The notes below the pieces were generated by a model, which worked only from the letters and a program-made list of their open reading frames with translations, was not told the origin of the DNA and searched no databases. A program made the translations under genes and the position numbers. From Trochalopteron elliotii (lineage: Eukaryota; Chordata; Aves; Passeriformes; Leiothrichidae), in NCBI GenBank assembly GCA_024734555.1, contig JANPWX010000247.1, forward strand, positions 825,267 through 889,266: a stretch of 64,000 nucleotides of DNA. The letters run 5' to 3'. Shown here in pieces: positions 1 through 12,043 of the stretch (positions within the stretch are counted from its first letter, which is position 1; each line of letters opens with the position of its first letter).

Positions 1-3000
1 CTAATTGTCTTTAAAAATGAGGAAGATGCAATTCAAAGGAGTTGATTTGAGCATGTTCTGATAGGAGGCACTCATATAAACACACATGTATGTAACTATC
101 AGTGTCCATCTGTGGGCGGTCTTTGTCTTGTCTGAAATCACTGAAAACGTGTCAGTTCCAAGTGAATGTTAATTCACCTTCAAATTCCTCATCCCGTGAA
201 AGGAAGGGATCTCAAAGTCGTTTACAGACACTGTGGGGCATTGCTGTGTAAGTTAAAGTGCCCTTTTGCTCTGGCATTCAATCAGCACAGCAGAAACTGC
301 TGACATGAGAGCACAGCGTAGTGAAAAGCAGGTAAAAGCTGTGTGTCCCCCAGGCTAGGAAGGAAAACCATGTGCCAGAATAGCCACCACTCTTCTCAAT
401 GTTACAAACTGTTAACAAATACAGGAAATGTACTTTGCTAAAAGCAGTGTGGTGTGTAGATCTACCATATTATTCATGATATATTTTGCTTCATTTCTTG
501 TCTCTAAAAGCATTTAACTCAATTTTAGGGTGATTTAGATTGTAGTTTTGAGGCCTGGTTTTTAGTAAATTTCTCGTAGAAGATGCTTGACAAATCTGTT
601 TTGTGTTTGTGTTGATGTGTGCAGTGGATCACTGTTAAATGCTTTATGAAGCAAAAGCTAATTCTGTATTTTAACTGCTTTTTTGCTTGTACAATCTTAC
701 TGCTTTTTCCATGATACAGTAGAACTTCTGTCACAAGTTTCAGTCCCTTGCAGATGCTTAAAAAAAGCATAATGGATAACTAAAAGCAACCTGTCATGAA
801 GTGTTCAAGGGCTTGTGAAAGTTGCATGCATTTTCATAAAGTTATTGTTACTGTTACTGTTCTTGTAATGCATCAGAAGGCATAAACTTCATGTGGAAAA
901 AATGCCAGTTCCTAAAATTTAATGAAGTTATTGTGATTTGAAGTTCTGCTGCATAGTATGTGTTTCATCTGCACTGGGAAAATAAAGTTTAAAGCTGACT
1001 AGTTCTTACCCATAACTCCTTTACAACAATGTTGCTGGGAGCATTTCAGTTTTTGGCAAGTCTGGTTGGTTTTTGGTTTTTGTTGTTTTTAATCTTGTTA
1101 TAGGGACACATTTGTGACTTTGCAGTACAGTCTTTGAGAGAGAACTCCATTCATGAGAAATACCCACTTAGACCAGAGGACTTAAAGCTGGGATTCCAGT
1201 GGACTGGTTTTGGCTCTATAAAATATTTGGAATGTGTTATTACTGAATGATATGTATTTTGGCTTTCGAAAGGTGCTGAATGTATCCAGCTTCAAATGAG
1301 TTTGGAGGTTTTCTTGAAGTCTGGCCTAATGACTTTCTGTCCTTCCTTAGTGTATGAAGTTGGTGTAATAGTCATCAGTCATTGAGGCTGCCCGTTTGAA
1401 ATGTATAAATTAATATAATTTGTCACACAGTTGTTTTCATGCAGATGCTTGCACAAGATGAATTTTCTTTAGTATGTACTAGCTGGTCACTCTGTGGTCA
1501 AGCTCTGCTGTGGCACGTGGGCTTTTTACAAACAAATTTTATTTCTTGTGTGACTGGTGATTATTTCTTTTTAGCCAACTGGTGGTGTTCTTTGGAATAA
1601 CTTTCAACCGTTCATACGGGTTTTGTTACTTGGAAATGCTACTTCTTTTAAAATGAGGTTTTATATAAAAGTATTTTAGAAGATGATCTTGTGCTGATGA
1701 AAGATGATGTCCATGCTAGTGAAAGATGTGTGGAAACTAAAGTTTCTGAAATATCCTGATAATCCTTTATTATGTAAAACAGAAGAGAGCTGAACGCTGT
1801 CATCTATTCTGAAGAGTAAAATAAATGAGTAGGTCTCTAGGTAAAGTGATAGGAGTTCTACAGTCCTATAGCAAGATCTCTTGCATCAAACACTAGTTTC
1901 AGATATTCTGCAACTGAAGTATCTGTATAAAAATGCTGACTTTTTTTGAATTTGTACAGAGTTGTGGTTCAAAAGTCAGTATTTTAAACATATTTTTATT
2001 AAATAAAGACAGCAGACTAAGGAAGGCAGTTTTAGCATCTGATTTATAGTGCAGTGCAACAGTGCTCTTTTTATTACAGAAAGCTTACACAATATGTGAT
2101 ATTTCTTTCTCTTTTGGCTCTGTCTTAGGTAAATGGTATGCAACTTGCACATAACATCGCACCTTAAGACAACATATGAAGTAACAGCAATGATTTGACA
2201 CAAAATACACTTTTGATCAAATAATTTTGTTTTGTAACAAAACTTGAAATAGTGAAATGGTTGTCCTATCTGTTGTGTTCACGTTGCAGAATTCAGTTGT
2301 TCAGGACAGCAAAAAACTAACCTAGTCCTTCACCAGTTTAAAGACAAATTGTATTAACATAAAACAAAATATTCTCAACTGCTTTTATGTACGAAAAAAA
2401 CCTCCAAACAACTGATATAGAGATGAGAAAAAGGTAAAGCTATAAGACCATTCAATATAATGTATTCTTTTAGAAGAAAGTTCGGATCTGCTAAAATTGT
2501 TAGTATGAATGATGCCTCTGAGGATCTTGAATCTCTGCAAAAGCTGTTTAGGCAGCAGATGTGGAAGAAATGTAGATGAAGAAACTTGGGTTGCAGAAGT
2601 CACATGAAAAACCAGTTAGTGTCAAGAACAGAGCACTGATACCCCAGTCCTCTTCTGGCCACACAGTGGACCTTAATGTGTTTGTGCACTTTCCCTTCTG
2701 AAAAGGAGTTCAAAATTTTATGTTTTGTATTGCTTTCAGGGTTACAAGATTTACTTATTTTTAATCTCCCTGTTTTAAGGTGTCAAGAGGCAGCTAAAAT
2801 GGATTTTTTTTCCAAGTTTATACTTGAAGCCTTATGTAATTGAAAACTAAAACTACTGTAGCAATGAGAACAACTTCATTTTGTCTTTTTTCTTTTTGAG
2901 GTGGTTGATTCTAACTTTTTTCCTTGCTTTCCCTTGAACTATCTACTGATCATGAAAATGTTTCTTTTTTCAATAAACTGTCAGGGAATGTTGTTATAGT

Positions 3001-3173
3001 AATCAGTGATGAGGTTCCCAGATGAATATATATCTGTATATCTCACAGAAAGGCGATGAGGCTATGAAAGGAAAAAAAAAGGTAGCATGGATTTTAACAA
3101 CTTTATTGAGTAATATTTTAAGGTGTTACTTCATCCAAGTTGGAATACTATCAAATTCTATGTTTACATACAG
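1..3173 (+). other. TTC7B: Intron of TTC7B, 3' part; no gene seen
   Basis: This AT-rich stretch precedes the first visible exon and ends in the acceptor tttacatacag. I looked for the preceding TTC7B exon (the family segment ending shortly before NLTRGVGR) and did not find it, so it lies upstream. Short open frames here lack any recognisable product. I see no clear transposable element. Confidence 0.7.
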
Positions 3174-3252
3174 GAACTTGACGAGAGGAGTTGGTAGATT
3201 TAGAGAGTTACTAAGAGCTATTGAAACAAGAACTACACAAAACCTGCGAATG
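3174..3252 (+). CDS. TTC7B: TTC7B coding exon, visible residues 1-26
   Basis: The exon runs from the acceptor catacag to the donor atg|gtaagt and is 79 nt long. Its first base completes a glycine codon from an upstream exon. The next 26 codons read NLTRGVGRFRELLRAIETRT and end TTQNLRM. This is the conserved helical segment of TTC7 before the main TPR block, rich in Arg and Glu as in an amphipathic helix pair. The frame leaves the exon at a codon boundary and joins the next exon directly. The open frame extends upstream to 3022, but that part is intronic and resembles nothing in the family. Confidence 0.94.
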
Positions 3253-5224
3253 GTAAGTTATATTAAACCACTTTCCTATTGTAGCATCTGAATTTCAGTA
3301 GGCATGGAAAACATAAATATAGTGGATGAGTTAGAGACAGATAGTTGGATACATAGCATATTGATAAGGACCTGTTATCCAGCACTTTATAAGGTTACAT
3401 TTCCTGGCTTAAGTAAATTATTAAATCAAGGAATGTTTGGTACCCAGTCTCCCCCCTATTCCTTTTTCTTGTTTGTGGTTATAATTAGAACCTGTCTGGT
3501 CTCTGATTGACCATACTTTCAACCTTGATTATAATTGCCCTGTTTATGAGTCAATGTAGTTTCATGTTTTTGTAAGGTAGTGGGGGTAAGAACAGAGTAC
3601 ACAGTTTTTGTGTGATTTTTGTGAAGTTGAGGCTATCAAGTTATAAAGCCTCTTAAAAGAAAACCATAAAAGCAAAATCATGAAGATTTGTTACTTATGT
3701 TGTCAGAAGTGTGAATATTTATGTAATAAAAATTAGAGGTTTATATCTTTTACTGTCATGTAATTATTTTCAAAATATCCTAATTAGTTTCCTAATACTG
3801 GGCCTTTAAAACTTTCAAAGTGGTAGTAAGGAAGGTAAGTGATTTCTTAGTTCGTTCAATAATTGATTTCTAGTAAATATATTAAAATTATTTAATAATA
3901 GACTTTTAACGAATATGGTTAATATTGCAAATTTTAATAAAAAAGATGAAAAGCTTCTTGTGGTATAGGAGTTAAGGTGGAAGATGAAGATTGTATGGTG
4001 CTGTCTGTGACTTAAACATTACACATCTTTTTTTGGGAAACATTACTGGGAAATGCTGCCAATTCTGATGCAGATTTGGATCTGATAGAAAATCTTTCTG
4101 TTTTCATCATTGTGATACGTAGTCGTGTAGGGTCCATGCATGTGTGTGAAACATTAATGATAGTTGTGGATCATTAATGGGTGATTTAAAAGCTTTAAAT
4201 TAGTATTATTTAATTAAATAATATTAATGTAAGTATTTTTACAGTTAAATATATGGTGACAGTAGTTGGTCAAAATAAAACTTCTCGTGCTGATTTTCAA
4301 CGTTGTTTCACTCTTGCTAAGCTTTAACAGTAGTTCAGCAAGAGTTAAGTAACTAACATCAGCACCTTCAAGTAGGAGTTGTCAGAAGCCCCATTCTGCC
4401 CACAGACCATAACTGTCTGTGGTGGGTTGACCTTGTCTGGCTTCCAGATGGTCACCCAGCTGCCCTCAAACTCCCCTTCCTTAACACATGGGAGGAAATG
4501 AGCTAGAAAAGGTCTGAGATAAAGGCAGGGAGTTTGCTTACCAGTTACTGTCACTGGCAAAACAGGCTCTTCTTGGAGGAAACTAATTTATTATCACTTA
4601 AAAGAGAGTGGGATGGTGAGAAACAAAGAAACTGAAACACCTTCCTTCTACCCCGTTTTCTCAGGCTCAACTCTCTGACTCTTTTACTTCCTTTCCCTAC
4701 CCTCCCATTCCCTGAGTGGTGCATGAGGGGTGGAGGGTTGTGGTGAGTTCCTCTCTGCTGCTCCCTACTGCTCACACTTTTCCCCTGCTCCAGCATGGGG
4801 TGCCTCCATTGGGCTGCAGTTCCGTCAGGGAATGTCATCCTGTTTTTCACCATGGTTCTCTTTGCAGGCTGCAGTTTGGACAATTGCTCCACTGTGGTCT
4901 CTCCCATGCACACAACTGCTCCAGGTCTGGAGAGACAGTAGAGATTATTGAGCATTTTAGGTTATTGGTTATCTTAAGAGCAGCAGCTGGATTGTTCAGG
5001 ATAAAATTGAAAAATTGTTTGTTATTGCCATTGTTTTTCTTTGTGTGTAGATAACTGAACTGGGTACTTTTACCTTTTAAACAGCATCATGCCTGGTTTT
5101 TTGGCTGTTGTAGAATAAAAAAATCTATTCTGTATAAGTAGTCCTCATTAGAAAAAATCTGAGCGTTTTTTAAGAGTTTGTATTCAGCATTTCTAGGGAA
5201 AATATTTATCTTTTGCTTTTACAG
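3253..5224 (+). other. TTC7B: Intron (1972 bp) containing an old LTR
   Basis: The intron is bounded by gtaagt and the pyrimidine-rich acceptor tatcttttgcttttacag. It is AT-rich apart from a GC-richer block at about 4418-4940 that I read as a degenerate endogenous retroviral LTR. Open frames of up to 134 codons in that block follow from its composition and are not genes. Confidence 0.85.
4418..4940 (-). mobile_element. Degenerate avian endogenous retrovirus LTR (solo)
   Basis: On the minus strand this block resembles a common avian LTR. It has a GC-rich region with repeated 'ctgctccagcatgggg'-like units on the plus strand (about 4785-4830 and again near 4915). An AATAAA lies on the minus strand at 4587-4592, and the minus-strand end is TCAACCCACCACA at 4418, ending in CA as LTRs do. 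No gag, pol or env remnants flank it, so it looks like a solo LTR. Family assignment (ERVL or ERVK) rests on memory of repeat consensus text and is uncertain. The outer boundary near 4940 is approximate and I did not find clear target-site duplications. Confidence 0.55.
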
Positions 5225-5397
5225 ACAATAGCAAGACAACTTGCAGAAATTTTGTTACGGGGTATGTGTGAACAGAGTTACTGGAATCCACTGGAGGATC
5301 CTCCTCACCAATCACCCCTTGATGATCCACTTCGAAAAGGTTCAAATACTAAGAGTTATGTGCTCAGTAGAAGACCACGAGTATACACTGGAGAAAA
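5225..5397 (+). CDS. TTC7B: TTC7B coding exon, visible residues 27-83
   Basis: The 173-nt exon follows the acceptor gcttttacag and ends at the donor gaaaa|gtatgg. It encodes TIARQLAEILLRGMCEQSYW, then a Pro/Asp-rich loop (PLEDPPHQSPLDDPLRKG) and ends RRPRVYTGE plus two bases of an Asn codon completed by the next exon. In TTC7 proteins this joins an N-terminal helix pair to a conserved surface loop. The +4 and +5 bases of the donor (gtatgg) make it weaker than its neighbours. Phase and sequence both fit the flanking exons. Confidence 0.95.
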
Positions 5398-8300
5398 GTA
5401 TGGCTGAGTTTATACCTCTTTTGTTTCTGAAATTGCACTGTGTAATTTAGTTTACATTTTGAAAATGTGGAAGGAATTTGGCAATGTATAGATAGATAGA
5501 TAGATAGATTCCCTGAGGAGAACTGCTGAGGAAGAAACATACTTCTCTGAGTGGAAGTTTGCACTGTATACATTAGACCTTTTGTTCTCAATTGTAGCAA
5601 TTTTTTTTTTCTATCCTGGTGTATGTGATAGACTCAATATCTCTTACTATATGTGGGGTACAAAAGAAAACGTCATCTGGGTCGCAAATCAGATATTGCA
5701 TGTTCTTAAAGTTGTGTGGTGCTTCTAGACATCTATTCTGCTTTATCATAGAAAGGAAAGATCCAACAATATTGAGATTCAAGTTGGTCCAGGAAGCATT
5801 ATGAAAAAACAAAACATATCTAGACATTTGTCAGTTTCAAAGCTAGTTTATTTCCCAAGGCAGCTACCTTTTAGCTAATCATCGTAGATTAGTTTTGGTA
5901 TTTCTTTATGATGCCACCTTTTTGTTCAGTTTTAATCTTTCATTGAATCAGGTAAGTGATACTTTTTGGTTTGTTTTTTATTGGTATATCTCATGGCGAA
6001 TTCTAGAATCGCTGTGGTATGCTTCTTCCTTCTTGAAAATGTAACTTTTTTTTCCAAACTAATCACCATTAGGGTTAGTATTACATATAGATAGCCATTT
6101 CCTTGAATTTGAAATTTTCCTTAGAAGTTAATATTTTGATTATAGAAGTAGCCCTACTTACATAATGGAGGGATGTTTTGTTTCAGTGTTCACAGTTTCT
6201 TTATATTGTAACAGAAATGCCTGCAATATGACACCATTTGAGTTGTTTAGCTGTATTTATTGCAGAGCTCCATTAATAAATCTTTTATACAGCAGCAAGC
6301 CCACATAATTATGATGCCTTTACTGTTATTAAGTAGAATGGCTTTTATCTTCAAAGACTTCTAGCTATTCTCCTTCCTTCATCCAGAATAGTCACAGCAG
6401 GTTTCTCAGGCTCAGTCTTTCAAACTTACATTCTCCATTCTCAACTCATCCTTTGTAGCAACATTCTTCCTGCTAAAGTGGGGCTTTGTTCAGTTTAGTT
6501 CTCTTGCTCTTGGCATGTGCAGGTGAGGAGTTCCACAAGTTGAACAGAGCATATAATTAAGTCCTTTCATCACATCAGACTGGTTAATACCATACCACAT
6601 AAAATATGTCCAGCCAAGTATCTCATCTCCAGCAGTGACTGAAAGTATCAAGACAGTGATATGTAGGAAATTTCTTCCTAGGCATCTTCTGACCACCAAC
6701 TCTGAGTCTGCAATACACTGTTTTTTTTTCTAAGTGTGTTGCCTGACATTAGATAATTGCATTGTGTTCTTATGAGGATTATGAGTGTAATTTGGCCAAC
6801 AGCATTTATAATTTTTTGGATCTCTGTGTTATTGGCTCTTCAGTTTCTTTAACCAGTTTTTCAGCTGAGCATAACTTTCATGGTTTGCCTTTAGTTGATA
6901 ACCATTTCATGTTTTCAGTTGCCTCTTTTGCCTTGTTACACTGAAATTACTTTACTCATGTGCCTGCGTCTATCAGGAGAAACAGAAAATGTCTGAGTTC
7001 AGTCAACTTAACTGAGCTTTTTGCTTAGACAGGTCAAAGAAATTTCTCACTAATTTCTGCATAGAGAGGTTCTTGTTTGAGACAAATGTCAACCTATCTA
7101 AAAAAAATGTTTGAAATTGCAAGAGAAAATAATGTTTGCTTTTGTTTTGATAAGTGACTTTTTAGTAGTTCTCTTTGGGGTAGCATCCCTTCTTTCTCTG
7201 AGAGAGTAATTTCTCCAGCAGCTCTTTCCAGTCATTATTCTGCTTTCTGGGTGCCATTGTCAGTTGTTAAATCTTCCAGGTTGTTAAATTCTGTATAGAG
7301 GAATGGATTGTTAAATAAGGAGCACTCTGATGCTTCCTCATCACTCCTCATTCCTTATTGTGGGTGGTTCTTATTCATGACTAACTGTGTTTTGAAATTT
7401 CTTTGTTATGTAATAATAAAAATGTATTCTAAGATTGAGAATGCTCTTAAAAATCTGGTGAGCAGTTGCACTGATTAAAAAATAAAAATACAGCAACAGA
7501 ACAGCTGCCCTGAGGGCTTAGCTGTTGTATAGCAGTACAACAATACATTCACAATGTTGCTTTTAAACTGCCTGGAATTCAGATGTCTTTTAGTTTCTAT
7601 TTTCTTTCAGGCATTTAATTACTGTTTATATTTCTAGTGCTTTAAAAAAAACCTGAAAAGATGTTTTAATGTCAGACAAGTATTGTTTCCTGTCTATAAT
7701 GTATTGTAGTTTAAACACCCGTGGGACCATAGAAATTCATTATTAACAACAACTAATTATTTTCTACATTTAAATAGGTAATTGTGGGACTAATGGACTG
7801 AATTAAGAGGAAATAGTACTAGTCCTAGTTCAGAAATAGTTCAGAGGAAGAAATCCGAAGAGATGAAACCTAGTCACTGCTTTGGGGGATTTTTTTGTCT
7901 GTATGAGAATGGATGAATGAATTCCTGCCAGTACCCAATGCAGATTCCTGTTGTCTGTCCACCAGCATAGAAGAGTGTTCAGAAAGCATCCAGTATTCAG
8001 AGGAAGCAGTAAAGTCTGGAAACTAGTCCTATGCGAACCTTCAGCATGAAGTTAGAAGCAAGTGTAGTTCATTACAAGCTAATAATTCCACTACCTGGAA
8101 CTAGTTATAGTGATTATGGCAAACGGATGGAGATTGTCATGGATCTGTTTAAAAATATTCATAGCTATTGAATGCATCAAGAAAAAATTCTCAAGCATAT
8201 CTCCTGATAGAAGTATTTCTCCACATATTGCCTAAAATACAAAAGTTCTGTTCTTGTGGAGAGCAAGTTTCCTCTTGCCAGCAGTTGAATCAGTGATGTA

Positions 8301-8633
8301 GATTCAGCTCAGACAGCGTAAGAGGCCAGTTAAACTATGGGATTAGTGTTTACAGTTGTCAAATTATGTTCAGTGTTGGGATATTTGAATGAGTTCAACT
8401 CTGACAGCTGTGGAAGTTTTGTTCTTTTATTGTGTTCAGCCAACTTTTCTGAAATGCAAATGTAGAGCATTGCAAAGAAATGCATTTTAACCAATTGACT
8501 TTTCTATGCAAGTTACTTTCAGTTTTCTTTTTTGGACATTTTCCAGTTTTTACAGTGCTTTTAATATATATGTGTGAACTACTCATAAAAGTAATGTGTT
8601 CTGCTAAAATAATTAAATTCTCATTTTGAACAG
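5398..8633 (+). other. TTC7B: Intron (3236 bp); no gene seen
   Basis: AT-rich intron with a short GATA-type microsatellite near its start (5488-5509). I see no recognisable transposable element, RNA gene or exon. Short open frames on both strands have no family resemblance. Confidence 0.8.
5488..5509. repeat. (TAGA)n microsatellite
   Basis: About five and a half perfect TAGA units in tandem, likely length-variable between individuals. Confidence 0.9.
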
Positions 8634-8697
8634 CATTTTCTGTCCTCAAGAAAATACAGAAGAAGCCTTACTGTTGCTGCTTATTAGTGAATCTATG
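8634..8697 (+). CDS. TTC7B: TTC7B coding exon, visible residues 84-105
   Basis: This 64-nt exon follows the acceptor cattttgaacag and ends atg|gtaggt. Its first base completes Asn from the previous exon. The following 21 codons read IFCPQENTEEALLLLLISES plus M. The Glu-Glu-Ala then Leu-run is the hydrophobic helix found at this place in TTC7A and TTC7B. It is too short to stand out as an open frame and was placed by phase and family sequence. Confidence 0.95.
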
Positions 8698-10424
8698 GTA
8701 GGTAAAATAGAGTGAATGTGCATTTGCTGTATGTGTGTGCTTTCCTTGGGTGTTTTGTTTTTAAAATACGACTTTTTTTTTTTTTTTCCAAGCCTTTGCT
8801 TTGTCTTTCACTTTCTGTTAGGAAAGCAGGCAGTTATTTCTGAAACTCAAATTTTTGTTCCTCTGAGCCAGTGAGATGAGGTCTGCAAGTGTTACAGAGT
8901 TTTTCTGCTTTAGACTGGCTGTGCCTAACCTTCTTCCAGCCATAGGCAGGTGAACAAATGAGGTTCTTCATTTGGCATGACTTACCAGTATGAACCACTG
9001 TTAGACCAATTGCTTGCTACTCAGACAGACACAAAATCTAAGTTATTTTTCTGGTGAAAAACGAATCAAAAACTAGTAGAAGAGCATAATAAACATTGTC
9101 AAAAGGTACCTTTTACTGTGCTTTAAACTTCAGTCACTCAAATTTGTAAATGATTTTTGATGATACTGACATTCAGTCTTTGGTACTGGATTATTTTTTT
9201 AAAATGTCCCCATTTCCTCAATAAATTATTCCTTTCAATGGTCTACTTGTGCCCTTTATCAACCTTTCTTATTTTCTGCTAGTTATCAATCATCTGCCAC
9301 GTACTGACATTCTCATACCATGTCAGTTTTATATTACCAGATAAAATGAAATGCTGGAGCTTTTGCTGTTTTTTAACTGGAGGGGTGAAACCTCTACAGT
9401 GTCAGGCATCATGGAATCTGTCTCACTGCACATCAATGAGATGTAGTCTTTTAAGTCCTATAGGTGATTCAAGTGCTTACATGTTTTGACATAATTTCTT
9501 TTTTGCTATAGTTAAATAGGATCAGAACATTTTAGTGAACATTGTCCTAGTTTTAACTGTTTTCAAGTGGCACATATTTACATTGTAGTGCTAACTGCTT
9601 TCCTCATTCCTGGTGATCTGCTTTGCAATATTCATGACAGTATCTAGAAATTCTGTCTTGTAATACAGAAAAATCAGCTGAGCAAACATTTCCACATATC
9701 ATATGTTGGTTTTGCTGCAGTGTATACTTGCAGCATACCTGTGTCTCTGTAATGTGCCTGAGCAGCAGTGAAGATATGGAGAATTCTGATGTGAACTGTG
9801 GTATTTCTGTGAAGTGAAAGCAGTCCCATTTCTGCTAGATCTGACTACTGATTGCTGTGTTTGCATGTGTAGTTCCTTACATGTCATCATTAAGAAACCA
9901 AAAACTAAATTGAAAGTACTCCCTTGTTAAGTGTCATTTCAGGTTACTTACAGCTTTTGCTTTGTGAATTAGAGCTGCCTGATTATATCAAGTGCTGTCA
10001 CTGTAGAGCATATACCTTTATCAAGCTTTCAATTTTTTTACAGTAATTATTGCAGATTATTTCAGGCAGAAGAGTTTGTTTCGGGGGAGTATAAAATCTT
10101 TGACATGATTGACTTACTTTGGCTAAGTCATTTGTTCAAATTAGTTTTGGAGGGGGGAAAGGGGAAGATTGAGCATAAAAATATTCATCATTACAAACTT
10201 ACCTTTCTGGGAGTTGAGACCTATTATTTCAGCTTCAGTTCATGCTAACTTTCTCGCTGTAGTAGTTGCGAAGTAGTGTGTGATTTATGATTCTGAAACT
10301 AGTATTTGGGAAAGAAATAACACTTAGAGAAGACTGAGTAACAGTTGGTCTTTTGATATGCTATTGTGTTATTAAAGTAGTATGATCCCTTACTTTCATG
10401 TCTGTGAATTAGTAAGAAAACACC

Positions 10425-10552
10425 CCAATCAAGGCCAGGTTAGAGAGGGGTCTGAGCAATCTCGTCTGTTGGAAAGTGTCCCTGCCCATGACAGGATGAT
10501 CTTTGAAAGGTCCCTTTCAACCCAAACCATCCTGTGGTTCTATGATCTGACA
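10425..10552 (+). mobile_element. CR1 LINE, 3' fragment
   Basis: The sequence matches the terminal part of avian CR1. It starts near 'caaggccaggtt', passes through 'gtgtccctgcccatgaca' and 'gatctttgaaaggtccc', and ends with the short terminal repeats 'gttctatgatctgac'. It is heavily 5' truncated, as is usual for CR1, and encodes nothing. Confidence 0.88.
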
Positions 10553-10607
10553 TCCTCATGTTAACAATGCATGTATGTGTTTCAGCATGTCAACTGAGTT
10601 GTGGTAA

Positions 10608-11560
10608 CAGAATCACAGAATGGTTGTTTGGAAAGGACTTCTGGAGGTCATTTTGTCTGGCCCCCTTGCTCACACAGGGCCATCTGGAGCAGGCTGCACC
10701 TCTCTCCAGACATCTTCTGAGTATTTCCAAGGGGAGGGATTCCACAGCCTCCCTGGGCAGCCTGTGCCACTGCTCATTAAACCTCAAAGCAAAAAAAAAA
10801 GGTTCCTGATCTTTAGAGGGCATCTTCAGTGTTTCAGTTCATGCCCATTGCCTCTAGTCCTGTCACTGGACACCAGTGGAAAGAGCCTGGCTCCCTCTTC
10901 CTTGTATCCTCCCTTCAGATATTTCTGACATTGATAAGGGTCCCCTCCTGAGCATTGTCTTTTCCAGGCTGAGGAGTCACAGCTCTCTCAGCCTTTCCTC
11001 ATAAAAGGGATACTCTAGTGTCTAATACATCCTAGTGAGCATTTTCTGGACTCTCTGCAGGAGGTCCATGTCTCTTGTACTAGAGAGTCCAGAACTGGAC
11101 CCAGTACTGCAGATGTGGCCTCGCCAGTGCTGAACAGAGGGGAAGGATCACTGCCCTCAGCCTGCTGGCAACACTTCTGCTGATGTTGCCTGGGGTATCA
11201 ATAGCCTTTTTTCCAGCTGGGGCAGCTTGCTGGCTCCTGATCACCTTGGGTGTCCACCAGGACCCCCAAGTGTGTTCCTGTCAAGCTGCCTTTGAGCTGG
11301 GGAGCACCCAGCTTGTGTGGTGCCTGGATTTGTTCCCTCCCAGCTGCAGGACTTTGCTGAAGGCTTTGCTGAGGTTCCTGTCAGCTCGTTCCTCCAGCCT
11401 GTTGAGGTCCCTCTGGATGGCAGCACAGCCCTTTGGCATATCAACTCAGCAAACATGTTTGGGATCAGGCCCAGTATCAGTCTCTGGGACACACTGCTAG
11501 TTACTGGCCTCCAACTAGACTTGGTGTCACTGATCAGCACCTCCTGGGCTCAGCTTTGTG
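10608..11560 (-). mobile_element. CR1 LINE, long 3' fragment in minus orientation
   Basis: The reverse complement of the CR1 3' end begins at 'agaatcacagaatggttg'. It continues through typical CR1 landmarks: 'tctccagacatcttctg', 'ctgggcagcctgtgccac', 'ctgcagatgtggcctc', and 'ccaggacccccaagtgtg'. At about 950 bp it is the longest CR1 copy here and extends into the region derived from the reverse-transcriptase reading frame. Open frames of up to about 109 codons inside it are by-products of this repeat. The left-hand (3') end is diverged but recognisable, and the right-hand boundary is approximate. Confidence 0.88.
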
Positions 11561-12024
11561 TGAGATTGTTAAGCAGTGGAAAAATGGCTGAGCATATCCT
11601 TCCTTCTGCTGAGGCTGCACTGAGTTACACTGCTCAAGTGTGTTAGAGGCTTAAAGTGTGTCCAGATGACACATTGGAGTTTCACTGTCATGTTAGAGTG
11701 TCTGAGACCATGGCAGTTCTGAAATACTGAGCACTTAAGTTCCTATGTACTTTCTGTTTTATAATTTTCAAGAAAATGATTGTTCAAATGCACAATATAT
11801 CTGTAATAATTATGAGACATCCTTGTGCTTTGGCGTTGTCAACCACTGTTTCACGAGAAGTGCTAGTTCACAGCTTGTTCAAAACTTGCTAAGAGCTGAG
11901 GCAAATAGTGGTTAGAGGTGGAATTAAAAAGAAGTTCTTGAAGTTGACTAAGTATTTATGCAGTGTAAAAAGTAAAAGCCAAAGACTTCTTGATCAGAAG
12001 AAAGCAAAATATCTGTTTGGGGGC

Positions 12025-12043
12025 GTGTGTGTGTGTGTGTGTG
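12025..12043. repeat. (GT)n microsatellite
   Basis: An uninterrupted run of about nine GT units following 'gggc'. Confidence 0.9.

Noticed and set aside
3022..3173. ATG-led extension upstream of the first visible exon
   Set aside because: It does not resemble TTC7B, and an acceptor 'catacag' with correct phase precedes the conserved NLTRGVGR segment.
4551..4955. 134-codon minus-strand open frame, the longest at this place
   Set aside because: It lies wholly in the LTR-like block, has no recognisable domain, and its overlapping plus-strand frames are as long, as expected of GC-richer repeat DNA.
10558..11646. Cluster of open frames of 77-109 codons on both strands
   Set aside because: They are by-products of the minus-strand CR1 copy at 10608-11560, and none keeps a full reverse-transcriptase domain.
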